From Bacillus multifaciens (GTDB taxonomy: Bacteria > Bacillota > Bacilli > Bacillales > Bacillaceae_G): a stretch of DNA of 64,000 bases. The position numbers and the translations under genes were made by a program. Below the pieces are notes generated by a model that was given only the letters and a program-made list of their open reading frames with translations, was not told where the DNA came from and ran no database searches. Below, in pieces: positions 38,682 through 47,935 of the stretch (the stretch's first letter is position 1; every line of letters starts with the position of its first letter). Where the stretch lies: assembly GCF_030756675.1 (NCBI RefSeq), contig NZ_JAVBXD010000025.1, forward strand, positions 1 through 64,000, in the 5' to 3' direction.

Positions 38682-40043
38682 ATGAAAACAAATTTTGCGA
38701 AAGTAAATCAAAATATTCCGGGTTCAAAAGCAGCTTCTTTATTTGAACGCCGTCAAAATATTGTACCAAGAGGAGTAAGTAATGGAATTCAAACATTTGT
38801 ACAATCTGCTCAAGGAGCACTTGTGACAGATGTGGATGGAAATCAGTTTATCGACTTTGCAGGGGCAATCGGTACAATTAACGTCGGACATTGTCATCCG
38901 ATTGTTACGGAAGCTCTTCATAAGCAAATCGATCAATATATTCATACAGGTTTTAACGTAATGATGTATGAGTCGTATATTGAATTGGCAGAAAAGCTAG
39001 CTGCGCTCGCACCAGGTGACTTTGATAAGCAAGTTTTGTTTTTAAATAGCGGAGCGGAAGCAGTTGAAAATGCAGTGAAAATTGCTCGAAAGTATACGAA
39101 GCGAACAGGGATTATTGCCTTTACAAAAGGGTTTCATGGCCGCACATTAATGACGATGACAATGACAAGTAAAGTAAAGCCATATAAAAATGGATTTGGT
39201 CCATTTGCACCAGAAGTGTATAAAGCTCCATTCCCTTACGAATATCGTCGACCAGCTGGATTAACAGAAGAGCAATATGAAGATTTCATTATTGAAGAGT
39301 TTAAAAATTTCTTAATTACAGAAGTTGCACCAGAAAGTATTGCTGCTGTTGTAATGGAGCCTGTACAAGGAGAAGGCGGTTTTATTATACCTGGTAAAAA
39401 ATTTGTAAAAGAAGTACACCGTTTATGTGCTGAACACGGTATTTTGTTCGTTGCTGATGAAATTCAAACAGGATTTGGCCGTACGGGGAAATACTTTGCG
39501 ATTGACCATTACGATGTCGTACCGGACTTAATTACGGTATCAAAATCGCTAGGGGCAGGCGTGCCAATTAGTGGTGTAATTGGCCGGAAAGAAGTAATGA
39601 ATGAGGCAGCGCCAGGTGAATTAGGCGGAACGTATGCTGGAAGTCCATTAGGATGCAGCGCTGCATTAGCTGTTCTTGAAGTAATGGAGAAAGAAAATTT
39701 AAATGAAAGAGCTGTGCAGATCGGAAAAGTAGTGATGGATCGTTTTCATCAAATGGCTGGAAAATATGAATGCATTGGTGATGTTCGCGGATTAGGAGCG
39801 ATGTGTGCCTTTGAATTAGTGAAAGACAAAATGACGAAAGAGCCGAATAAAGAACTAGCTGGCAAGCTTATTGCAGAAACAAATAAGAGAGGCTTACTTT
39901 TATTAACGGCAGGTACGTACGGAAATGTTGTGCGCGTTTTAATGCCGCTTGTAATTACGGATGAGCAACTTGAAGAAGGGCTTATGATTTTAGAAGAGTC
40001 GCTTCAAGCTTGTTATGGAACAGTAGATAAAGCACACGTGTAA
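38682..40043 (+). CDS. gabT: 4-aminobutyrate aminotransferase GabT
   Basis: GabT transfers the amino group of GABA to 2-oxoglutarate, giving succinate semialdehyde and glutamate. It is a PLP class III aminotransferase. FLNSGAEAVENAVKIARKYT, KGFHGRT, the PLP aspartate in FVADEIQTGFGRTG and the Schiff-base lysine in TVSKSLGAGVPISG are all seen. The ATG at 38682 has AGAGGTGGAG upstream; a GTG at 38670 falls inside that site. Length is 453 residues. It is under a sigma-54 promoter. Confidence 0.95.
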   Translation: MKTNFAKVNQNIPGSKAASLFERRQNIVPRGVSNGIQTFVQSAQGALVTDVDGNQFIDFAGAIGTINVGHCHPIVTEALHKQIDQYIHTGFNVMMYESYIELAEKLAALAPGDFDKQVLFLNSGAEAVENAVKIARKYTKRTGIIAFTKGFHGRTLMTMTMTSKVKPYKNGFGPFAPEVYKAPFPYEYRRPAGLTEEQYEDFIIEEFKNFLITEVAPESIAAVVMEPVQGEGGFIIPGKKFVKEVHRLCAEHGILFVADEIQTGFGRTGKYFAIDHYDVVPDLITVSKSLGAGVPISGVIGRKEVMNEAAPGELGGTYAGSPLGCSAALAVLEVMEKENLNERAVQIGKVVMDRFHQMAGKYECIGDVRGLGAMCAFELVKDKMTKEPNKELAGKLIAETNKRGLLLLTAGTYGNVVRVLMPLVITDEQLEEGLMILEESLQACYGTVDKAHV

Positions 40044-40075
40044 GAGCCTCTTTCTTTTTAAGAGTATTTGACCGT
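40042..40075 (+). repeat. Fragment resembling the bcr1-like repeat
   Basis: GAGCCTCTTTCTTTTTAAGAG followed by ATTTGACCGT recalls the first part of the repeat at 33425. The rest is missing. Confidence 0.35.
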
Positions 40076-40257
40076 ACTTGAAGCTGTATTAAATCTATAT
40101 TTTAAAAACTTGTTTGCCACTGTTCCCATTCTCCCTGTTATATAATGATAAGAAAGCATTATATAAATTGGACGTGTTTGCATATTAGTAACTCTGAGGT
40201 ATTTCAACACAGGGTTATGAAACTTTTAAAATATTTAAACCTCAGGGAGTGACTGGG

Positions 40258-41634
40258 ATGGTGGCGGAAAAGGAACGAGCGTTTATGGATTTGAAAGATG
40301 TATTTGAATACGCTTTTGATGAAATTTTTGTAACAGATGAGAAAGGCATTGTTGTTCGTGTAAACAGCATGTGTGAAAGACATTACCAGTTACCGGCGGA
40401 ACAATTAATTGGTAAGAGCGTAAAAGAGCTGCAAAAGGACGGGATTTTTTATCCGTCGGCAACTCTTGAGGTGATTGAAAAACAGAAGCCGATTGAACTT
40501 GTGCAAACAATAAAATCGGGAGAATATTTACATGTTCGTACGCGACCAGTTTTTGATGACCAGGGCAATTTACGGAGGGTCATTAGCTATTCGCGTGATT
40601 TAACAGAGCTCTATCAATTGCGTCAGCAGGTAGAGACAATGACCGATCAATTAAAAACGTATAAAAAAGAATTACGAGAAACATATGAACATGAAGGACT
40701 TATTTTTAAAAGTGCAGCTATGGAGAGAATAGTTGGAACAATAAAAAAGGTATCTGTAGTCGATAGTACAGTTCTTGTTTTAGGAGAGACCGGAGTTGGG
40801 AAAAGCCGACTAGTACGCCATTTACATGAACTAAGCCATCGGAAAAATGAAATGTTTTATGAAATTAATTGTGCCGCTTTGCCAACGAATTTAATTGAAT
40901 CCGAACTGTTTGGATATGCAGGCGGTTCTTTTACAGGCGCGCATCGTGAAGGGAAAAAAGGGATTTTAGAACTGGCTCATAAAGGAACGCTCTTTTTAGA
41001 TGAAATCGGAGAAATGCCTCTTGAAATTCAAGCGAAGCTTTTACAAGTATTACAAGAAAAATCGTTTCGTGCAGTCGGAGGCAGAGAATTAAAAAAAGTA
41101 GATGTTCGCATTGTAGCTGCAACAAATAGAAACTTGCAAGAGATGGTGAAGCAGGGAACGTTTCGAAAGGATTTATATTATCGCCTTAACGTTATTCCTA
41201 TTTATATTCCGCCTTTACGTGAGAGGCAGGAAGACATTTTACCACTCGTTTCGTATTACTTGCAGCATTTTAACGAGAAGTATGGGCGCAATGTGACATT
41301 ATCCCCGCATGTGTTGCATGCATTTTTAGAATATCCGTGGGAAGGAAACAACCGCGAAATAGAAAATGTAATGGAACGTGTTGTCATTACTGCAGATGAG
41401 CTTGTAACAATGGACGATTTACCATTATCTATGCAAAAATCGACGATTGAGCAATCGGGGAAAAGTTTGTATGAAATGTTAGAAGAAGTAGAGCGCAGCA
41501 TTATTTTAAAGGCATATAAAGTGCACGGGTCAAGCTATAAAGTAGCGGAATCGCTAAAAATTAGTCAGTCGGCAGCAACGAGAAAAATTAAAAAGTTTAT
41601 TGAAGAGGAAGAAGTATCGATAAATATAAATTGA
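40258..41634 (+). CDS. gabR: Sigma-54-dependent activator with PAS domain (GABA utilisation)
   Basis: The 458-residue protein has an N-terminal PAS domain (about 12-120), a linker helix, an AAA+ domain with Walker A GETGVGKS near residue 176, the sigma-54 contact loop as GSFTGA near 223-228 instead of GAFTGA, Walker B GTLFLDEIGEMP, and a C-terminal Fis-type helix-turn-helix (YKVAESLKISQSAATRKIKKF). Between gabT and gabD it is the natural activator of the gabT sigma-54 promoter; this GabR type is unrelated to the MocR-like GabR of B. subtilis. ATG 40258 has AGGGAG eight bases upstream. A CTGAGGT/ACCTCAG helix could cover that site. Confidence 0.88.
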   Translation: MVAEKERAFMDLKDVFEYAFDEIFVTDEKGIVVRVNSMCERHYQLPAEQLIGKSVKELQKDGIFYPSATLEVIEKQKPIELVQTIKSGEYLHVRTRPVFDDQGNLRRVISYSRDLTELYQLRQQVETMTDQLKTYKKELRETYEHEGLIFKSAAMERIVGTIKKVSVVDSTVLVLGETGVGKSRLVRHLHELSHRKNEMFYEINCAALPTNLIESELFGYAGGSFTGAHREGKKGILELAHKGTLFLDEIGEMPLEIQAKLLQVLQEKSFRAVGGRELKKVDVRIVAATNRNLQEMVKQGTFRKDLYYRLNVIPIYIPPLRERQEDILPLVSYYLQHFNEKYGRNVTLSPHVLHAFLEYPWEGNNREIENVMERVVITADELVTMDDLPLSMQKSTIEQSGKSLYEMLEEVERSIILKAYKVHGSSYKVAESLKISQSAATRKIKKFIEEEEVSININ

Positions 41635-41795
41635 GAAAACCGACATAAAAACCGCCTTTTTTGGAGGGGGCGAGAGCAACTGGCCATGCATGGTAGCGGT
41701 TAGTGCCTTTTCCTGCCACATGCCATGTTTAAAACAAAAGGAGGAAGCGAGAGCGGGTTATGTAGTGTTTTGCGAGGTCGCGAGCATCTCATTTT
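41634..41795 (+). repeat. bcr1-like repeat
   Basis: It carries ACCGACATAAAAACCGCC, GGGCGAGAGCAACTGGCC, GCATGGTAGCGGTTAG, CCTTTTCCTGCCACATGCC and AGGAAGCGAGAGC. The 3' end diverges. It lies between the activator gene and gabD. Confidence 0.78.
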
Positions 41796-41847
41796 TTATG
41801 TTACATAAAAAGGTATATCATAGTAAATATAAGGGAGGACGAACAAA

Positions 41848-43290
41848 TTGGATAAAAAAGCAATGTTAGATAAGAAAGCGATGTACATAAATGGAGAGTG
41901 GATTCATTTGCATGAGCAAATTGAAATTAACAATCCTGCTACGCAATATGTGTTTGCTACTGTTCCGAAAGGCGGGGTAACAGAGGCGAAGCAAGCAGTG
42001 GATGCGGCGCATGATGCATTTAAGACTTGGTCAAAGTTAACAGCAGCAGAGCGTGCGAACAAATTGAAAAAGTGGTTTACATTAATTGATGAGCATAAAG
42101 AAGAAATTGCCGCTATTATGACAAAGGAACAAGGAAAACCGTTTGCGGAAGCACTTGGTGAAGTAAACTATGCAAATAGTTTTGTAGAATGGTATGCGGA
42201 AGAAGGAAAGCGTGTATATGGTGAAATGATCCCTGCTTCTCACCCGAATAAACGAATCCTTGTATCGAAACAACCTGTTGGTGTCATAGCAGCAATTACG
42301 CCGTGGAACTTCCCGGCAGCAATGATTACAAGAAAAGTAGCGCCTGCATTAGCGGCTGGTTGTACGGCAGTTGTAAAACCAGCAAGCCAAACGCCATTAA
42401 CAGCATTAAAATTAGCTGAGCTTGCGCATGAAGCAGACATTCCAAAAGGTGTTTTAAACATTGTAACAGGCAGCGCGAAAGCAATTGCGGATACATGGAT
42501 GAATGATGGACGTGTGAGAAAGGTATCCTTTACAGGATCAACGGAAATTGGTAAAGAATTAATGCGCGGTGCGGCAGAAACAATGAAAAAAGTTTCCCTA
42601 GAGTTAGGTGGCCATGCACCGTTTATTGTAATGAATGACGCGGATTTAGATAAAGCTGTCGAAGCGGTAATCGGTTCGAAATTCCGTAATGCTGGTCAAA
42701 CGTGCATTTGTACAAATCGCGTGTTTGTGCAAGAAGATGTATATGAAAACTTCGTAGAGAAGTTCCAAAAAGCTGTAGGAGAATTACAGGTAGGTGACGG
42801 TTTTGCAGAAGGGACAACTGTCGGGCCGCTTATCGATCAATTAGCTGTTGAAAAAGTACAAGAACATATAGAAGATGCCATTCAAAAGGGTGGAAAGGTA
42901 CTGAACGGAGGGCAAAAGGTTGCAGAATTAAATGGTCACTTTGTTCAGCCAACTGTAATCGGTGAAGCGAATGATGAGATGTTATGTATGACAGAAGAAA
43001 CATTTGGGCCGCTTGCACCTGTTGCGAAATTTAAAACAGCTGAAGAAGTCATTGAGCGTGCGAATAACACGCCGTATGGCCTAGCAGCATATGTCTTTAC
43101 AACGAATATTAGCCAAGCGTTTCAAATTAGTGAAGCATTGGAATACGGAATTATTGGTTTAAATGACGGTCTTCCATCGGTTGCACAAGCGCCATTTGGT
43201 GGATTTAAAGAAAGTGGTATCGGCCGTGAAGGTGGTCACTTTGGCATTGAAGAGTATATAGAAATTAAATATATTTCGTTAGGACTATAA
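41848..43290 (+). CDS. gabD: Succinate-semialdehyde dehydrogenase GabD
   Basis: GabD oxidises succinate semialdehyde, the product of GabT, to succinate. The 480-residue aldehyde dehydrogenase has the catalytic Cys in AGQTCICTNR, the Glu in LELGGHAP and the cofactor region TPWNFPAAM. The CICTN context is typical of GabD, where two cysteines are thought to form a redox switch. Translation starts at TTG 41848, with AAGGGAGG about ten bases upstream. I see no sigma-54 site in front of it, so its control may differ from gabT. Confidence 0.94.
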   Translation: MDKKAMLDKKAMYINGEWIHLHEQIEINNPATQYVFATVPKGGVTEAKQAVDAAHDAFKTWSKLTAAERANKLKKWFTLIDEHKEEIAAIMTKEQGKPFAEALGEVNYANSFVEWYAEEGKRVYGEMIPASHPNKRILVSKQPVGVIAAITPWNFPAAMITRKVAPALAAGCTAVVKPASQTPLTALKLAELAHEADIPKGVLNIVTGSAKAIADTWMNDGRVRKVSFTGSTEIGKELMRGAAETMKKVSLELGGHAPFIVMNDADLDKAVEAVIGSKFRNAGQTCICTNRVFVQEDVYENFVEKFQKAVGELQVGDGFAEGTTVGPLIDQLAVEKVQEHIEDAIQKGGKVLNGGQKVAELNGHFVQPTVIGEANDEMLCMTEETFGPLAPVAKFKTAEEVIERANNTPYGLAAYVFTTNISQAFQISEALEYGIIGLNDGLPSVAQAPFGGFKESGIGREGGHFGIEEYIEIKYISLGL

Positions 43291-43327
43291 AAAAATCGCA
43301 TCAACGAAAACGTTGATGCGATTTTTT
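43291..43327. terminator. Bidirectional terminator between gabD and ampS
   Basis: A perfect 16-bp stem (AAAAATCGCATCAACG with CGTTGATGCGATTTTT) lies between the convergent genes, with A and T runs at both ends. Confidence 0.92.
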
Positions 43328-43334
43328 ATTCTTA

Positions 43335-44564
43335 TTAAAGTGCCCAATTCCCTTTACGGAAGATTGGTTCATGAGTACCATCTGCTGTAATACCATCGAT
43401 ATCTAGTTCACCAGAACCGATCATAAAGTCTACGTGTGTAATACTAGAGTTTGCACCGTTTTCTGCAAGTTCTTCTTTTGACATTGTTTTACCGCCGTCT
43501 AAGTTGAAAGCATAAGTGTTACCGATTGCTAGATGGCATGATGCATTTTCGTCAAATAATGTATTGTAGAACAAAATATTTGTATTCGAAATAGGTGAAT
43601 CGTGCGGTACTAATGCAACTTCTCCTAAGAAGTGAGAACCTTCATCTGTTTCAACTAAGTGTTTTAATGTTTCTTCGCCAACTTTAGCTTTACAGTCTAC
43701 AATGCGTCCATTTTCAAATGTAAGTGTGAAGTTATCAATTACATTTCCGGCATATACTAATGGTTTTTTACTTGTTACATAGCCGTTTACGCCTGTTTTT
43801 AATGGCATTGTAAATACTTCTTCAGTTGGAATGTTTGCCATGAATGGTACATTCTTTTCGTTAACGCTACCAGCACCAACCCATAAATGTTTCTCAGGAA
43901 GTTCGATTGTTAAATCTGTGCCTGGTCCTTTGTAAGATAATGCTTTATAGTGTTTATCGTTTAAATAGTGTACTTTCGTATGTAAGTTATCGTTATGTTC
44001 GTTCCATGCTTCAACAGGATTTTCTAAGTTCGCACGAGTAGCTTGGAAAATCGCATCCCATAATTTTGCGACTTGCTCTTCTTTTGGTACATCTGGGAAT
44101 ACTTTTGCCGCCCATTCTACTGTTGGAACAGAAATTACACACCAGCTTACTTTGTCAGCTTGCATATATTCGCGAACTGTTTTCATCGCTTCTCCAGCTG
44201 CTCGGTTTGCGCTCGCAATACGCTTTGGATCTACACCTTTTAATAAATCAGGATTTTCTGCGTAAATAGACATAAATGCTGCGCCTTCTTTTGCTAGTTC
44301 TTCACGTGCACGTGCTTTCCAAGCAGGGAATTCAGCAAACGCTTCTTCTGGTGCTAAATCAAATTTTAAGCGTGATAATTGCTCATCTACAAAGTCAACG
44401 TATACATGTTTTGCTCCAGATTCATAAGCTTTTTTTGTAACAAGACGAACGAACGGGGCAGCTTCAATTGGTGCACCAATACTTAATGTTTGTCCCGGTT
44501 GAATATTAACTCCGATATTTACCGCTAGTGAAGCGTACTTTTCTAACGTTTGCTCAAATGACAT
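43335..44564 (-). CDS. M29-family metallo-aminopeptidase (AmpS-like)
   Basis: The 409-residue protein is a thermophilic-aminopeptidase-type (M29) enzyme that trims N-terminal residues from peptides with a pair of metal ions. Visible family segments are GVNIQPGQTLSI near the N terminus, MANIPTEEVFTMP in the metal region, and SHFLGEVALV and THVDFMIGSGELDIDG near the C terminus. AAAGGAG precedes the ATG. It stands alone, converging with gabD. Aminopeptidase II, AmpS and PepS are used as names for this group. Confidence 0.93.
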   Translation of the reverse strand: MSFEQTLEKYASLAVNIGVNIQPGQTLSIGAPIEAAPFVRLVTKKAYESGAKHVYVDFVDEQLSRLKFDLAPEEAFAEFPAWKARAREELAKEGAAFMSIYAENPDLLKGVDPKRIASANRAAGEAMKTVREYMQADKVSWCVISVPTVEWAAKVFPDVPKEEQVAKLWDAIFQATRANLENPVEAWNEHNDNLHTKVHYLNDKHYKALSYKGPGTDLTIELPEKHLWVGAGSVNEKNVPFMANIPTEEVFTMPLKTGVNGYVTSKKPLVYAGNVIDNFTLTFENGRIVDCKAKVGEETLKHLVETDEGSHFLGEVALVPHDSPISNTNILFYNTLFDENASCHLAIGNTYAFNLDGGKTMSKEELAENGANSSITHVDFMIGSGELDIDGITADGTHEPIFRKGNWAL

Positions 44565-44626
44565 ATGTATTCTCCTTTGTTTAAATATTTCTTATATCCA
44601 TAATACAGGAAAATTCTGAATTTATA

Positions 44627-44657
44627 AATAGACCCCGATTGTAATCGAGGTCTATTT
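44627..44657 (-). terminator. Terminator of the first deacetylase gene
   Basis: Read on the minus strand, AATAGACCTCGATT and AATCGGGGTCTATT pair with one mismatch, followed by TATAAATT. Confidence 0.7.
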
Positions 44658-44659
44658 TC

Positions 44660-45751
44660 TTATTTAATTGCTAAGGCAAACTGCTCTACAGTCGTGTTGT
44701 TATGAATACGGACACGTTTCATGCGTAATAACTCATCTGCTTCACCTTTTGTAATAAATTGTCCAGGTTTCGTTGTTGTCGCAAATTGATAATACTTTTT
44801 CGTCTCTGCAACAACTTGATCATTTACATGGCCAAATGGATAAGCAATCGCCATAACAGGTTTTCCAGTAACTTTTTCGAGTTTCTCCTTCGAACCTTTT
44901 AACTCTGCTTCATAGTTTGTGATTTTTGGTAAATCTGCATGTGTTGCTGTATGAGATTGAACAGAAAAAATGCCGGAGTTTACCATTTCTTTTATATCAG
45001 CTGTAGATAGAGAACCTTCTGTATCGATAGAATCGGCAATCATGTACTCTGTTGCAGTTGGTTTAAATTTGTCATCTTTCAGCTTTTGTAAAATATGAAA
45101 CGCGTTTAAATTGTTTTTCATCCCATCATCAAATGTAACGAAAATCGGCTTATTTACTTTGTTAATATCGTTCCAACGTTCAAAAGTTAGAAGTGTATAG
45201 CCGTTGTCTTTTAAATACTTCATTTGCGCTTCAAAGTTGGCAGGGGAGACAAATAGGTCTTTAATACCGTCGCCTTCCTTATAATCATCAATCGCATGAT
45301 ACATGAGAATCGGTACGTGCTGCTGAAAGGCAATTGCTGATTTTGTAAGTGGAATCGTTTTTCCGTCTTCCTTTACACCAGTTGCTTCAATTTGATATTC
45401 CCCGCGTTTTCCTTCAAACTCTTTCAGATCAAACGGTAAAGAAAAATGATTTTCTTTTTCTTTAGAAGAAAATGTTTTTACACTTTCTTTTCCATCCGCA
45501 GTGCGCCAAATTTTATATTGCACCTCTGTAAGGGGATCTTTTACATCTTTTGTATAGATAACAGTATTTGTTGATTCGTGTGTAATCGGATTCCACGAAA
45601 TGGATCCTTGCGGCTGCACTTTCTCTTCTGTTTTCTTAGCTGTTTGCTGCTTGGAAGCCGTCGCTTCTTTTTTCGGTTCTGTTTGCGTCGAATTACTACA
45701 ACCAGCGATGAACAGAGTAGAGAGTAGTATAGTAGAAATATATTTTTTCAT
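44660..45751 (-). CDS. Polysaccharide deacetylase lipoprotein (1)
   Basis: The 363-residue product has a lipoprotein signal (FIAGCSN, Cys18), a fibronectin-like N-terminal region (about 50-145), then a NodB/CE4 domain from about 148. The metal and catalytic motifs TFDDG, SHTATH and the arginine region LLRMKRVRI are present. Members remove acetyl groups from cell-wall sugars. It and the gene at 46161 are a paralogous pair, which from memory corresponds to BA0330/BA0331 of B. anthracis. A repeat-filled gap separates the two, so they are likely transcribed separately. Confidence 0.9.
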   Translation of the reverse strand: MKKYISTILLSTLFIAGCSNSTQTEPKKEATASKQQTAKKTEEKVQPQGSISWNPITHESTNTVIYTKDVKDPLTEVQYKIWRTADGKESVKTFSSKEKENHFSLPFDLKEFEGKRGEYQIEATGVKEDGKTIPLTKSAIAFQQHVPILMYHAIDDYKEGDGIKDLFVSPANFEAQMKYLKDNGYTLLTFERWNDINKVNKPIFVTFDDGMKNNLNAFHILQKLKDDKFKPTATEYMIADSIDTEGSLSTADIKEMVNSGIFSVQSHTATHADLPKITNYEAELKGSKEKLEKVTGKPVMAIAYPFGHVNDQVVAETKKYYQFATTTKPGQFITKGEADELLRMKRVRIHNNTTVEQFALAIK

Positions 45752-45878
45752 AGTATAAGCATCCTTTACTCAAAGTATAAGAAGAGGCTGTTTTGTTCAT
45801 AAAAACAGCCTTACAATATATAAATTCATGTTCATTTTTCCACATATCAGTCGTTGTTATGCGGCAGGAATTTGCATG

Positions 45879-46154
45879 TATCCCGCTATTCGTGGGCAGT
45901 AATACCCCCACCTCAAAATTTGGCGAAAGCAATGTCCAGCTCCAGTGGCTAGAATGTTTGGTGGCTTCGCTTCTTCCTACGAGGTAAAAAGCACCTCTAC
46001 GTCAGAAGCTCCATCCCCCTCACATTCTGAACGAGCCACTTCCGCTTTTCTTAAGAAGTTAGGTGAGAGATAAACTGCCCGTAAAAGCCCGATTGGTGAG
46101 GGCTGATAATCAGTGGGGGATGAAGAAAACCCCCACTGATTAAAGTTTCACTTT
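45879..46154 (-). repeat. Composite intergenic repeat with an internal insertion
   Basis: The outer blocks ATCCCGCTATTCGTGGGCAG, ACCCCCACCTCAA, then after 46052 AGGTGAGAGATAAACTGCCCG, AAAAGCCCGATTGG, ATCAGTGGGGGATGAAG and CCCCCACTGAT match, in the same order, the inverse of 62457-62609. Between them lies an unrelated 120-base unit (45933-46052). The CAGTGGGGG...CCCCCACTG hairpin lies just after the second deacetylase gene and could end its transcript. The gap between the two deacetylase genes holds nothing else. Confidence 0.72.
45933..46052 (-). repeat. GCGGAGGCGGCTCG-type repeat inserted in another repeat
   Basis: The blocks GTCCAGCTCCAGTGGCTAGA, GCTTCGCTTCTTCCTACGAGG, CGTCAGAAGCTCC and CGAGCCACTTCCGCTTTT are the inverse of 36941-37062. 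The unit breaks the repeat at 45879-46154 in two. Confidence 0.72.
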
Positions 46155-46160
46155 ATATCA

Positions 46161-47279
46161 TTAATTGCGCTCTCTTACCAATGCTGTAAATTCACCCATT
46201 GTTGTTTTAGGTCCGACAAAATGGCGTTTAATTAAATATTGCTCGTTCGGTGAACCTTTTGTCAGATGATTGCCATGATCTGTTGTTACGGCAAATTCGT
46301 AGTATTTTTTTGTTTCTGCAACAGCTTGATCGTTATAAGAACCTACTGGATACGCAAGAGCAATGATTTTCTGACCAGTAAGATTTTGAATTTTCTCTTT
46401 TGAAACGCGTAATTCTTCATCGTAATTGTTTGAAAAGGCCATCATCGCATGAGTAGATGTGTGCGATTGGATAGAGAAAATACCGGAATCAACCATCTGT
46501 TTAATTTCATCTTTGGAAAGACGATTTGGTGCATCAATATCATTGGCAACGATAAACTCTGTCGCTGCTGGCTGGAATTTATCATCTTTTAAACCTTGTA
46601 AAATTCTAAGGGCATTCATATTATTCTTTCGCCCGTCATCTAACGTGATAAAGACAGGCTTATTAACACGATTGATATCACCCCAACGTTCAAAAGTCAG
46701 CAATGTATACCCGTTATCTTTTAAGTATTTCATATGTGATTCGAACTGTTCTGGCGGTACATACAAACCTAACTCACCGTCACCCGGTCCAGAGTATTTT
46801 TCAATTGCATGATACATTAGAATTGGTACAGATTGTTGGAATGTAATTGTAGATTTCGCAAGAGGTACTTGTGAGCCATCTTCTTTTAATCCCGTTGTTT
46901 CAATTTGATACTCTCCGCGTTTCAAATTGAAAGCTTTTAAGTGGAATGGGAAAGCAAAATTATGTTCTTTTTCCTTTGAGGAAAATGTTTGTTTGCTTTC
47001 AGGGCCATCAGCAGTGCGCCAAACGTGGTATTGTACTTCTGTAAACGCATCCTTTAAATTGTTCATATAGAGCACAGTGTTTTTTGCATCAGGTGCAAAA
47101 GGCTCCCATGTTACATTCCCTTGTGTTAAAGGAACGTCGACTGTTTTCGCTTCAACTTTCTTCGTTTCTTTTTGCTTCTCGGCAGCTGCCTCTTTTTTCT
47201 GTTTATCACTAGTTACACTAGTGTTACAGCCTACGAGAATAGTAGAAGAAAGTAAAGCCAATAGTGCGTATTTCTTCAT
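46161..47279 (-). CDS. Polysaccharide deacetylase lipoprotein (2)
   Basis: The 372-residue paralogue of the gene at 44660 has a lipobox ILVGCN, a Lys/Glu-rich linker, the same fibronectin-like region and a NodB domain with TLDDG, SHTSTH and LAYPVGSYND. The aspartate pair and the two histidines of CE4 enzymes are kept, so activity is possible. I chose ATG 47279 (MKKYALL); an ATG three bases upstream is equally possible, and GAAGGA lies before both. Earlier in-frame starts at 47321 and 47288 are less likely. Confidence 0.88.
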   Translation of the reverse strand: MKKYALLALLSSTILVGCNTSVTSDKQKKEAAAEKQKETKKVEAKTVDVPLTQGNVTWEPFAPDAKNTVLYMNNLKDAFTEVQYHVWRTADGPESKQTFSSKEKEHNFAFPFHLKAFNLKRGEYQIETTGLKEDGSQVPLAKSTITFQQSVPILMYHAIEKYSGPGDGELGLYVPPEQFESHMKYLKDNGYTLLTFERWGDINRVNKPVFITLDDGRKNNMNALRILQGLKDDKFQPAATEFIVANDIDAPNRLSKDEIKQMVDSGIFSIQSHTSTHAMMAFSNNYDEELRVSKEKIQNLTGQKIIALAYPVGSYNDQAVAETKKYYEFAVTTDHGNHLTKGSPNEQYLIKRHFVGPKTTMGEFTALVRERN

Positions 47280-47413
47280 CATATCCATCCTTCTATTGTG
47301 TATTATATCCTTGTTAATCATATCACTCTCAAATGGAGAGGGGAATATCCTTTTTTGGATAATTACGGCAAGGATACTGAATTTTTGTGATTTATTAGGG
47401 GGATGTTTTTATA

Positions 47414-47505
47414 TCAGTTAAAAAATAGCATAAAAGATTCTTTCTGTTTAAGGGGGGGAGCTGTCCTACATAGTAGTAACTATATGTAGAAAAATGGAAT
47501 CAAAA
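47414..47505 (+). repeat. Degenerate bcr1-like repeat
   Basis: The outer parts AAAAAATAGCATAAAAG, TTTAAGGGGGGGAG and AGTAACTATATGTAGAAAAATGG remain, with the whole central core deleted. Confidence 0.5.
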
Positions 47506-47529
47506 TTTCTCTGTTTGCCATCTCGTTAA

Positions 47530-47814
47530 TTACATAAGGAGATCAGCAAACGTCATTGTTATGAATTTGGAGTTTTGTTCATATATTGCATACAATATAA
47601 ACCCAATATAGTAACTTAAATTAAACATTGCAAGCATAACGTGTTGATAAGTCTTAACGGCCCCAGCTGCAAATATAGCCCCTGCAAGAGGTGCAAATAT
47701 CCCGATTTTCCAAAAGATATTTGCTGAGCCGCCTATTTCTAATGTAGCTTCATTCCATACAGTTAGAAGAGCAAAAGGTACACATGATAGAGATAATATA
47801 GCCCACTTGTTCAA
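47530..47814 (-). CDS. Small hydrophobic membrane protein, unknown
   Basis: The 94-residue protein has about three membrane segments (residues 2-20, 35-55 and 62-80) with little charge. I do not recognise a family. The TTG at 47814 is chosen because GAGGTGGTGCT lies directly upstream; a TTG at 47832 has no site. It stands alone between two degenerate repeats. Confidence 0.65.
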   Translation of the reverse strand: MNKWAILSLSCVPFALLTVWNEATLEIGGSANIFWKIGIFAPLAGAIFAAGAVKTYQHVMLAMFNLSYYIGFILYAIYEQNSKFITMTFADLLM

Positions 47815-47935
47815 AGCACCACCTCTTTTCAATTTTTTTATATGAATAGAATGTTAACCATATCTATAAGGTTATTATATATACCAAAAATTTTTTTAGG
47901 CAAATGCTGATTGGTTCTATTGCAAAGTTTCACCA

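Noticed and set aside
40921-40941. GSFTGA loop as proof of an inactive sigma-54 activator
   Set aside because: Ser for Ala at this position is a mild change, all other AAA+ motifs are intact, and an exact sigma-54 promoter lies in front of gabT, so the protein is probably active.
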